Shown here piece after piece: positions 8,924 through 14,862 of a stretch of 27,348 nucleotides of DNA. The notes beneath the pieces were generated by a model that saw nothing but the letters and a program-made list of their open reading frames with translations, did no database searches and had not been told where the DNA came from. The stretch is from JAQBDA01 sp032124675. GTDB taxonomy: Bacteria > Chloroflexota > Anaerolineae > Anaerolineales > UBA4823. A program made the position numbers and the translations under genes. The stretch spans positions 1-27,348 of the forward strand of contig JAQBDA010000203.1 in assembly GCA_032124675.1 (NCBI GenBank), written 5' to 3'. The stretch's first letter is position 1; every line of letters starts with the position of its first letter.

Positions 8924-9322
8924 TTACCGCGAGGATTGTGTGGTAGTGAACGGCACTGGTGCAGACTGCTGTGAGCGCAGCGCCTGCGGCGCCTGACCGC
9001 CTAGAAGCACCTTGACACCTTCCTGGAAGGGCTGCTCACCCGTGCTGATATCAGACAAGCTGGGGCCAGAGACCAGCCCACTGCTCTCTCGCAGTTGCGG
9101 GATCAAAGTCGGCATAGGCGGCAGAATGATTACTGCATCTTGAGCAGGCATCTCCTGGACAGGATCTCCAACCTTCAATGCCAGCGCCTGCGAGCTCATG
9201 CTCTGCCGGGCGAACAATGCCCAGAAGCTCAGGGTGGCAGCCACCGCTGTGACGGTTATCAATATGCGGATGCCCCTCATGCTTGACCGGCGTGGTTTCT
9301 TCTTACTTGGCAAATTCTGCAT
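8924..9322 (-). CDS. Small single-pass membrane protein, function unknown
   Basis: The protein has 132 residues. A basic N-terminus (KKKPRRSSMR) is followed by one membrane segment at about 17-38, so the remainder should face outside. The exported part is short and low in complexity: Pro/Ser/Gln-rich, with no Cys and no recognisable domain (segments such as DAVIILPPMPTLIPQL and GVKVLLGGQAPQAL). GGGAG-like sequence lies 7 nt before the ATG, and the apbE start is 41 nt downstream, so it belongs to the same operon. A 16-bp motif shared with the promoter region of the gene above it lies just upstream. It could be an accessory or docking subunit of the redox cluster. It has no SGAT-like site for flavin attachment. 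I do not recognise the family. Confidence 0.75.
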   Translation of the reverse strand: MQNLPSKKKPRRSSMRGIRILITVTAVAATLSFWALFARQSMSSQALALKVGDPVQEMPAQDAVIILPPMPTLIPQLRESSGLVSGPSLSDISTGEQPFQEGVKVLLGGQAPQALRSQQSAPVPFTTTQSSR

Positions 9323-9341
9323 CAGATAACTCCCAAATTTA

Positions 9342-9357
9342 CGATAAGATCTTTATA
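9342..9357 (-). promoter_or_regulatory. Conserved 16-bp motif, copy 2
   Basis: CGATAAGATCTTTATA on the plus strand matches the motif at 9980-9995 in 14 of 16 positions. It lies 20 nt upstream of the start of the 132-residue membrane protein. It could be a regulator-binding site or part of an internal promoter. No clear -35 box accompanies it. Confidence 0.4.
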
Positions 9358-9371
9358 TAAAAAAATAGCCA

Positions 9372-9935
9372 TTAATCGTCCCCGCTTTCGTGTTCATCGT
9401 GCTCCTCATGGTTAGACGCGCTTACGTTGCCAGAAGATCTATTCAGGGTGTTAGATGCTATGATTGGCGCCTGCGATCCAACCACCTGACCATCCATACT
9501 GACATAAACCACCGCTCCTGAGCTGAAGGTCACTTTATACAGCGGTACGCCTCGCACGAGCGTGCCTTCTATGCTGTATACACGCCCATCGCCAAGGAAA
9601 TTGGCAGCAACCTGGACAGCCTGGTCGGGGGTGATCTCAAGTGCTGTAGGAGGCTGCTGCACCTGGGGACCGGCAGTAGTAAGCTGTTCCTGAAGGGATT
9701 GGTTCTCCTTCTGCAGCTTGTCCAGACGCCGATTAGCCTGGTCGATAAGCTCCTGGTATCTGGCTTCTCTCGCCTGAATCTCCTTCGGCAAAGCCGGGTC
9801 GGCGACGGGTACGGTCCCAACTACCTCAGTCGTACCCAGCTGCGGCTGGGCTTTCATAGCAAAACCAACTCCAACGACGGACACCAATATAAATGCTGAT
9901 AGCGCTATGGATATGTAGAGAGCTGTTTTATTCAT
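9372..9935 (-). CDS. Membrane-anchored coiled-coil protein with PepSY-like domain and acidic/His tail
   Basis: The protein has 187 residues; AGGAG lies 8 nt before the ATG. A signal anchor (about 6-27) is followed by a predicted coiled coil (about 50-88, EARYQELIDQANRRLDKLQ). A PepSY-like segment follows (about 101-155): ITPDQAVQVAANFLGDGRVYS, then a strand with GVPLYKVTF and a closing VYVSMDGQVVG, which is the usual helix-strand-Asp/Gly-turn pattern of that domain. The last 14 residues (SNHEEHDEHESGDD) are strongly acidic with three His and look metal-binding. PepSY domains often accompany ferric-reductase-like and flavin-linked membrane systems. It is the first gene of the redox cluster and diverges from a two-component pair. 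The PepSY call is by pattern only. Confidence 0.75.
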   Translation of the reverse strand: MNKTALYISIALSAFILVSVVGVGFAMKAQPQLGTTEVVGTVPVADPALPKEIQAREARYQELIDQANRRLDKLQKENQSLQEQLTTAGPQVQQPPTALEITPDQAVQVAANFLGDGRVYSIEGTLVRGVPLYKVTFSSGAVVYVSMDGQVVGSQAPIIASNTLNRSSGNVSASNHEEHDEHESGDD

Positions 9936-9979
9936 TTATATACTCCTTAACTGCCAAATTGAAAAACTGGGCAATTCGC

Positions 9980-9995
9980 CGATAGTATCTTTATA
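9980..9995 (-). promoter_or_regulatory. Conserved 16-bp motif, copy 1
   Basis: CGATAGTATCTTTATA (plus strand) lies about 45 nt upstream of the PepSY-like gene and is nearly identical to the copy at 9342-9357. On the minus strand it overlaps a possible weak promoter (TTGATA, 16 nt, TACTAT). It may be an operator of the adjacent OmpR-type regulator. Confidence 0.4.
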
Positions 9996-10030
9996 AACAG
10001 CTATATCAAATACGACGAATTGCTTAAGGT

Positions 10031-10077
10031 ATCGGCTGAAATCACCATCAGTTTATTTCAAAATACTTTCAGCCGAT
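10031..10077. promoter_or_regulatory. Perfect 11-bp inverted repeat in divergent promoter region
   Basis: ATCGGCTGAAA (10031-10041) is repeated in inverted form as TTTCAGCCGAT (10067-10077), with 25 nt between. It lies in the 276-nt space between the divergent redox cluster and two-component genes. It carries no T-tract and so is not a terminator. It may be an operator or a leader hairpin. Confidence 0.55.
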
Positions 10078-10145
10078 TACCTGGTACGCAATGTATCAAA
10101 CGAGATTGCAGCGATGCTTGCATAAGGATAAACAATACACATTGG

Positions 10146-10190
10146 AATTTCCTAAAAAACTCCCATCAAATTTCCAATGAATTTCCAATG
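10146..10190 (+). promoter_or_regulatory. Putative OmpR-type regulator binding repeats
   Basis: AATTTCCAATG occurs twice in perfect tandem (10169-10179 and 10180-10190). A related half-site AATTTCCTAAA lies at 10146-10156, 23 bp (about two turns) upstream. Direct repeats at one helical turn are the usual DNA target of OmpR/PhoB-family regulators. The site is 21 bp before the start of such a regulator, which suggests autoregulation. Confidence 0.6.
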
Positions 10191-10211
10191 TTCATGGGGT
10201 AGACTCTCAAT

Positions 10212-10895
10212 ATGCGAGTCCTACTGGTTGAAGATGACAAACGTCTTGCGAACCTGATCTGCAAGGTATTAGAGGAAGAAAAGTTCAGCGTGGATGTCGC
10301 CCATGATGGCGAGATGGGGCTCGAGATTGCCTTACGTGGGGCGCACGATATCGCCATACTGGATTGGATGCTGCCAGGCAGGGATGGTCCCAGCGTGTGC
10401 CGCGCCATCCGTGCATCCCACCAACCAATGGCGGTCCTGATGCTCACCGCTCGCACACAGGTGGAAGACCGGGTTACAGGGTTATTTAGCGGGGCGGATG
10501 ATTACCTGGTAAAGCCATTTTCGTTTGACGAGCTGATCGCCCGCCTGTACGCGCTGGGGAGACGGATAGCTCCTAATGGGACAGACCCAATGGAGCTGCG
10601 GGTGGGTTCGCTGGTGCTGGACCAGCGTGCCCACAGCGCCCGGCGCGGCGAACACGTCCTGGAGCTGGCCCGGACCGAATTCTCTCTGCTGGAATGCCTG
10701 ATGCGCCACCCTGGACAGAGCCTTACAAGGCAGTTTATCCTGGACTACGTCTGGTCGTATGAAGCCGGTGTCCAACCCACAATGGTGGATGTTTATATAT
10801 CTTATTTGCGCAAGAAGCTGCAGCAGCCCGGGATGAAGGATCCCATAACCACACAGCGTGGCATCGGCTACAGCCTGGAAGAAGAACATGCTTAA
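10212..10895 (+). CDS. OmpR-family response regulator
   Basis: The protein has 227 residues. The receiver domain (1-115) contains the acidic pair E7/D8-D9 (LLVEDDK), phospho-acceptor D51 (ILDWMLPGRDG), T79 and K101 (YLVKPFSF). A winged-helix DNA-binding domain (about 130-225) contains LELARTEFSLLECLMRHPG, the recognition-helix region VQPTMVDVYISYLRKKL and the closing GIGYSLEE hairpin. The gene overlaps the following kinase gene by 8 bp, the typical coupling of a cognate pair. It diverges from the redox cluster and has tandem repeats in front of its start, so it probably regulates itself and that cluster. No strong Shine-Dalgarno sequence is visible. Confidence 0.95.
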   Translation: MRVLLVEDDKRLANLICKVLEEEKFSVDVAHDGEMGLEIALRGAHDIAILDWMLPGRDGPSVCRAIRASHQPMAVLMLTARTQVEDRVTGLFSGADDYLVKPFSFDELIARLYALGRRIAPNGTDPMELRVGSLVLDQRAHSARRGEHVLELARTEFSLLECLMRHPGQSLTRQFILDYVWSYEAGVQPTMVDVYISYLRKKLQQPGMKDPITTQRGIGYSLEEEHA

Positions 10896-12303
10896 CCGCC
10901 TGCGGTTGCAGCTTACAGCCGTTTATATATTTGCTGCCGCCGGTCTGGTACTGCTGATCGGGGTGGGTTCGTACGGCCTGCTCAAGTACTACTACCAATA
11001 CGAGACTGACCAAGCGCTGGAATATAAAATGTCGCTGCTATTCAATTTGTACGGGCTGCAGCTCCCCCAGCCGCTGGTAAAAGCACAGCAAAGCTGGCCT
11101 GGCGGCAGCACACGCACGATCGGATACCAGCCTTCACCAAGTGCGCCAGCAGCCGGGTCGGACGACAGCTGGGAGGAAGAAGGGGAATACGCTGAACATC
11201 GCGGGAGCGACGAGCATGCATGGGAGCGGGCAGAAGCGTACGATGGCAGCCTGGCACCGATCTTCATCCTGCCCCAGGCGAACGGCGTCAGCCTCCCCTC
11301 TACGGGCACGATTACCAACGTGCCTGCGCCGATCCTCAGCGACGAGAACGCATCCTCCGCTGCACTGCTGGACGGTTCAGACCTGCGAACCTTGCAGCTG
11401 CCCGACGGGTCTAAAATCCGTCTGCTCACCTACCGCATCGAAGGAGCCGAGGGCTCCTCCAGCGTGCTGCAGATCGGCCGGCTACTGGCTGACCAGGATC
11501 GCATCCTGCAGCAGTACCTCACGGGATTGATCGTCCTGGGATCGATCAGTATCCTGGTGATGGGGGCAGGAAGCTGGTGGCTCTCCGGGCGCTCTATCCG
11601 CCCGGCACAGACTGCCTGGGATCAGCAGCAAACCTTTGTTTCCAATGCCAGCCATGAGCTACGCACCCCACTTACATTTATACGTGCAACCGCGGAATAC
11701 GGCTTAAGGCAAAAACTACCGGCAAACCAGGCTGAGATCTTGAGGGATATCCTCTATGAAGAAGACTATATGAACCGACTGGTGGATGATCTGCTGCTGC
11801 TCTCACGCCTGGATACCCACCGACTGGAACTTCAGCGCGTTACGATCCAGCTGCCTGAGCTGCTGCGAGAGATCCAACACCAGATCCAGAAAGTAGCCTT
11901 TGAAAAGGGGGTAGAAATCCAGCTGGAGAATTCAAGCGGGCGAGTGATTGGCGACCCCACACGCGTCCGTCAAGTGCTCTTGATTTTGCTGGATAATGCC
12001 CTGCGGTTCACACCTAAGGGTGGCAATATACTGGTGGACACCCTGGCGCAAGGCAGGTTCCGCAGCGTGCGCATCCGCGATAACGGTGCAGGCATCCCGC
12101 CTGACGACCTACCGCACATCTTCGACCGCTTCTACCAGGTGCCCAGCCCGCAAGGTGACAACCAGCGCAACAACGGATTGGGGCTGAATATTGCAAAATC
12201 TTTAGTCGAAGCCCAGGGTGGCAGCATCGCCATCCAAAGCCAGGTATCTATCGGCACTACGGTCACCGTGTCGCTTCTCGATGCGGGTCAACAACCTGAG
12301 TAG
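10888..12303 (+). CDS. Sensor histidine kinase with acidic/His extracellular loop
   Basis: The protein has 471 residues from the ATG at 10888, which follows GGAAGAAG and lies inside the end of the regulator gene. Upstream in-frame codons belong to the overlapping gene. Transmembrane segments at about 10-32 and 211-233 enclose an extracytoplasmic domain of about 175 residues. Residues 91-118 of that domain are crowded with Asp, Glu and His (SDDSWEEEGEY...HRGSDEHAWERAEA), a plausible metal-binding patch. No clear HAMP domain separates TM2 from the H-box (ASHELRTPL, H256). The ATPase domain has N370 in LLDNALRFTPKGG, G1 RDNGAGIP (D398), the F-box IFDRFYQ and G2 GLGL (430-433). It is catalytically complete and pairs with the preceding regulator. 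Confidence 0.93.
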   Translation: MLNRLRLQLTAVYIFAAAGLVLLIGVGSYGLLKYYYQYETDQALEYKMSLLFNLYGLQLPQPLVKAQQSWPGGSTRTIGYQPSPSAPAAGSDDSWEEEGEYAEHRGSDEHAWERAEAYDGSLAPIFILPQANGVSLPSTGTITNVPAPILSDENASSAALLDGSDLRTLQLPDGSKIRLLTYRIEGAEGSSSVLQIGRLLADQDRILQQYLTGLIVLGSISILVMGAGSWWLSGRSIRPAQTAWDQQQTFVSNASHELRTPLTFIRATAEYGLRQKLPANQAEILRDILYEEDYMNRLVDDLLLLSRLDTHRLELQRVTIQLPELLREIQHQIQKVAFEKGVEIQLENSSGRVIGDPTRVRQVLLILLDNALRFTPKGGNILVDTLAQGRFRSVRIRDNGAGIPPDDLPHIFDRFYQVPSPQGDNQRNNGLGLNIAKSLVEAQGGSIAIQSQVSIGTTVTVSLLDAGQQPE

Positions 12304-12347
12304 CCGCAGATCCACCATACAAGTTTACCCCCGTACAAAGCACCGGC

Positions 12348-12389
12348 AAAAAAAGGGCGCTGCGAGCAGATCGATGCTGTGCAGCGCCC
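12348..12389 (-). terminator. Rho-independent terminator of the SUF operon
   Basis: GGGCGCTGC (12355-12363) and GCAGCGCCC (12381-12389) form a perfect 9-bp GC-rich stem with a 17-nt loop. On the minus strand it is followed by seven T (A-run on plus, 12348-12354). It lies 24 nt after the Rieske gene. The convergent kinase gene on the plus strand has no T-tract here, so the terminator serves the SUF side. Confidence 0.85.
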
Positions 12390-12412
12390 GGAATATAACT
12401 CTGACAGTTGGC

Positions 12413-12763
12413 TTAGCTTTCGAGCGGCAGACCGATCTCTATCTCGCCATCTACCACCCGCACCGGATATGCAGGTATATCGACGATCGCAGGCAGTGAG
12501 AGCACCTTGCCCGTGCGTACGTCGAACTCCGCCCCATGCCGCGGGCAGGACACCTCATAGCCATCCAGCTCGCCATCGCCCAATGGTCCGTCGTCGTGAG
12601 AGCAGATATCCGCAATGGCGTAATATGTCCCGGCGATGTTGAAGACCACGATCGAGCCGCCGTCGATCTCCACATACAGCCGGTCGCCATTGGGGATCTC
12701 ATCGCTGGCAGCGATGGAGATATATTCGCACAGGTCTGGGTGAAGCTTGTGATAGTTGTACAT
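12413..12763 (-). CDS. Rieske-type [2Fe-2S] ferredoxin of the SUF operon
   Basis: The protein has 116 residues from the ATG at 12763, which overlaps the sufU stop codon by one base (TGATG). The two Rieske cluster motifs are complete: CSH (C54, H56) in ICSHDDGPLGDG, and CPRH (C73, H76) in SCPRHGAEFDVRTG, 16 residues apart. The size and HGAEFD sequence fit the soluble ferredoxin subunits of the non-haem oxygenase type. No oxygenase gene is nearby. Because it is the last gene of a SUF operon, it more likely supplies electrons for, or receives clusters from, iron-sulfur assembly. Rieske ferredoxins are known as companions of SUF genes in some non-proteobacterial phyla. The exact role is inferred. 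Confidence 0.93.
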   Translation of the reverse strand: MYNYHKLHPDLCEYISIAASDEIPNGDRLYVEIDGGSIVVFNIAGTYYAIADICSHDDGPLGDGELDGYEVSCPRHGAEFDVRTGKVLSLPAIVDIPAYPVRVVDGEIEIGLPLES

Positions 12764-13158
12764 CAATCCACCAAGTCATCGCTGGCTTCACCCAGACCGT
12801 AGATGCCTGCCTTGAGCACTTTGAGCGAGAGCAGGGCGCACTTCAGGCGCACCGGCCCCAGCTCGATCCCGAGCAATTCAAGCACGTATTCTTTGGTGAG
12901 CAGCTTGACCTCTTCCAATGGCTCGCCGATGATCGACTCGATCAACAGGTCGGCTGATGCCTGAGAGATAGCACAGCCATGCCCCTGAAATACTGCCTCG
13001 CTTACCCGATCATCCTCCCCCACCCGCAGATCGATACGGATATGGTCACCACACAGCGGGTTGTCGTCCTCGAAGCTGATGTCGTGAGGGTCCAGCTCGC
13101 CGCGATGAAGCGGATTTTTATAACGGTCGATGATGATTTCTCGGTACATGTCATCCAT
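12763..13158 (-). CDS. sufU: SufU-like sulfur-transfer/scaffold protein
   Basis: The protein has 131 residues. It carries the three conserved cysteines of the IscU/SufU fold, C36 (NPLCGDHI, with D38 as the fourth zinc ligand), C62 (GHGCAISQASADLL) and C107 (RLKCALLSLKVL). It starts 2 nt after the sufS stop, the usual SufS-SufU pair in which SufU takes the persulfide sulfur from the desulfurase. Between C62 and C107 there are 44 residues. As I recall the Bacillus subtilis protein, it has about 61 there because of an insertion that distinguishes SufU from IscU. This copy seems to lack that insertion while keeping the SufU-like RLKC context and operon position. Confidence 0.92.
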   Translation of the reverse strand: MDDMYREIIIDRYKNPLHRGELDPHDISFEDDNPLCGDHIRIDLRVGEDDRVSEAVFQGHGCAISQASADLLIESIIGEPLEEVKLLTKEYVLELLGIELGPVRLKCALLSLKVLKAGIYGLGEASDDLVD

Positions 13159-13160
13159 AA

Positions 13161-14414
13161 TTAGCTTCCAAAGAGCTCCTTCACATGATACAGCGCTTCT
13201 ACCAGCTGGTCGACCTCATCCGGCTTATTGTACAGGTAGAAACTGGCGCGGGCGGTGGCGGGCAGCCCGAATTTCTCATGCAGCGGCATGGCACAGTGGT
13301 GCCCGGCGCGGATTGCCACCCCGTAGGTATCCAATACCTGTGCGATGTCGTGCGGATGTACCCCTTGAAGTGAAAACGATGCCACCCCACCTTTATGCTC
13401 GGCAGCGGGACCAAAGATACTTACACCGGGGACTTCTTCCAGCCGCTCCAAGGTGTACTCGATGATCTCACTCTCATGCCGGGCGATGGAATCCATGCCT
13501 ACCTGCGAGAGATAATCGACTGCCGCGCCCAGTCCTACCGCTTCGGCTATCGCAGGTGTCCCGGCTTCGAACTTATGTGGGATCTCGTTGGCGACAAACG
13601 AGCGCAGGTGCACACGCTTGATCATATCTCCCCCACCGAGGAAAGGCGGCATATTCTCCAGCAGTTCTTTGCGCCCGTACAGTACGCCGACCCCGCTGGG
13701 ACCACACATCTTGTGCCCGGAAAATACCAGGAAGTCGACCCCCAGGTCCTGCACATTTACCGGGAAATGCGGCACAGACTGCGCCCCATCTACAAGTGTG
13801 ACCGCTCCGGCCAGGTGCGCTTGCAGGATGATCTCGCCTGCCGGATTGATCGTCCCCAAAACGTTCGACATATGCGTGAACGCGACCAGTTTCGGGCGCA
13901 GGGAAAGCATCTGCCGGTATGCTTCCATATCCAGCAGCCCGTCCGGAGTGACCGGGATGAATTCCAGCCGCAAATCTTTTTCGGCTGCCAGCATCTGCCA
14001 CGGCACCAGGTTGGAATGATGCTCCATCTCAGTCAGGATGAGCACATCCCCTGCCTGCAGGTTGGCGCCTCCCCAGCTCCTGGCAACCAGATTGATCGAT
14101 TCGGTAGCATTGCGGGTGAAAATCACCTGCCTGGCTGATGGAGAAGCGATAAAATCTGCCACCCGCTGGCGGGCGCTCTCATACGCGGCGGTAGATTCCT
14201 CTGCCAGGGTGTGGATGCCGCGGTGGATATTGGCGTTGTTCTGGCGGTAAAACTCACCCATCGCCTCGATAACCACCAGCGGCTTCTGGGCAGTGGCAGT
14301 CGAATCTAAATAGACTAGAGGGATACCCGGGTGGACTTCACGGCTCAGTATTGGGAAATCTTCCCGAATCCTTGCGATATCCAGTGGTTTATTCTTGGTA
14401 TCGGTCAGTGCCAT
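13161..14414 (-). CDS. sufS: Cysteine desulfurase SufS
   Basis: This is a 417-residue PLP-dependent enzyme that removes sulfur from L-cysteine as a protein persulfide. Visible residues are the PLP-binding Lys K235 in FSGHKMCGPSG, the stacking His H132 in EMEHHSN, D209 and Q212 (VDGAQS) and the catalytic C374 in RAGHHCAMPLHEKFGL, which has the short loop of group II (SufS) desulfurases. The N-terminal IREDFPILSREV and YLDSTATAQKP are also typical of SufS. The length fits the family. GAGG lies 7 nt before the ATG. It is followed directly by sufU, and no sufE is present. Confidence 0.97.
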   Translation of the reverse strand: MALTDTKNKPLDIARIREDFPILSREVHPGIPLVYLDSTATAQKPLVVIEAMGEFYRQNNANIHRGIHTLAEESTAAYESARQRVADFIASPSARQVIFTRNATESINLVARSWGGANLQAGDVLILTEMEHHSNLVPWQMLAAEKDLRLEFIPVTPDGLLDMEAYRQMLSLRPKLVAFTHMSNVLGTINPAGEIILQAHLAGAVTLVDGAQSVPHFPVNVQDLGVDFLVFSGHKMCGPSGVGVLYGRKELLENMPPFLGGGDMIKRVHLRSFVANEIPHKFEAGTPAIAEAVGLGAAVDYLSQVGMDSIARHESEIIEYTLERLEEVPGVSIFGPAAEHKGGVASFSLQGVHPHDIAQVLDTYGVAIRAGHHCAMPLHEKFGLPATARASFYLYNKPDEVDQLVEALYHVKELFGS

Positions 14415-14446
14415 AGTTCGGCCTCACTGAATTCTGTAGACGGCGT

Positions 14447-14734
14447 TCATCGAGCCCTGGAGCGCGTCTTTCCCTTGCGGCGGAAGAGACGGATATTGTG
14501 GGATGTCTTTGGACACCACAGGACGTGGTCCGGCACCATCCAGCCATCGGTTAAATAAACATTTTCCTGGAATTGAACGGCAATCATTTTCGGGTCTACC
14601 TGAACGACTGTCCCCAGCAGCCAGTCACGCACCCGATCGCCACCCTTCTCATGGTCGCACATCACTTCCACGTTGTCTCCAACCTGATACATCTCCTCCC
14701 CACTCGGCGCTGATGTGAACTTTAATTCACCCAA
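14447..14734 (-). CDS. Small conserved-looking protein inside the SUF operon, function unknown
   Basis: The protein has 95 residues. The start is a TTG at 14734, supported by GGGAGG 6 nt upstream. An internal ATG at 14692 has a purine run too close to be ideal. It has no signal peptide, and only two cysteines (one in MCDHEKGG, one in LWCPKTS). The middle reads YQVGDNVEVMCDHEK...WLLGTVVQVDPKMIAVQFQ, which resembles the small beta-barrel (SH3/tudor-like) pattern of G-x-x-V strand starts and ends. The C-terminus is strongly basic (RLFRRKGKTRSRAR), suggesting contact with RNA, DNA or an acidic partner. It lies between sufD and sufS on the same strand and so is probably co-expressed with them. I do not recognise a named family. 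Confidence 0.7.
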   Translation of the reverse strand: MGELKFTSAPSGEEMYQVGDNVEVMCDHEKGGDRVRDWLLGTVVQVDPKMIAVQFQENVYLTDGWMVPDHVLWCPKTSHNIRLFRRKGKTRSRAR

Positions 14735-14771
14735 TTCATGCCTCCCAACCCCACAGACAATAACATCTCAA

Positions 14772-14793
14772 GCGAGCATTCGAGAATGCTCGC
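14772..14793 (-). other. Intra-operon hairpin between sufD and the small gene
   Basis: GCGAGCATTC (14772-14781) and GAATGCTCGC (14784-14793) are a perfect inverted repeat, giving a stem of about 9 bp with a tetraloop. It lies in the 128-nt gap after sufD. There is no T-tract on the minus strand, so an attenuating or processing hairpin is more likely than a terminator. A second, weaker repeat (CCTCTC/GAGAGG, 14823-14851) lies between it and sufD. Confidence 0.55.
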
Positions 14794-14862
14794 CTGGCAA
14801 TGGTCTATACGAAATACGCCTTCCTCTCCGGCAGACTGGTGAGCTGAGAGGATGTAATAATT

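Noticed and set aside
9509..9530. SSGAVVYVS in the PepSY-like protein as an ApbE flavinylation site
   Set aside because: The canonical site needs Thr or Ser after SGA; here it is Val, and the segment fits a PepSY beta-strand better.
12301..12412. Hairpin at 12355-12389 as a terminator for the plus-strand kinase gene
   Set aside because: There is no T-run on the plus strand after the stem; the T-run lies on the minus-strand side only.
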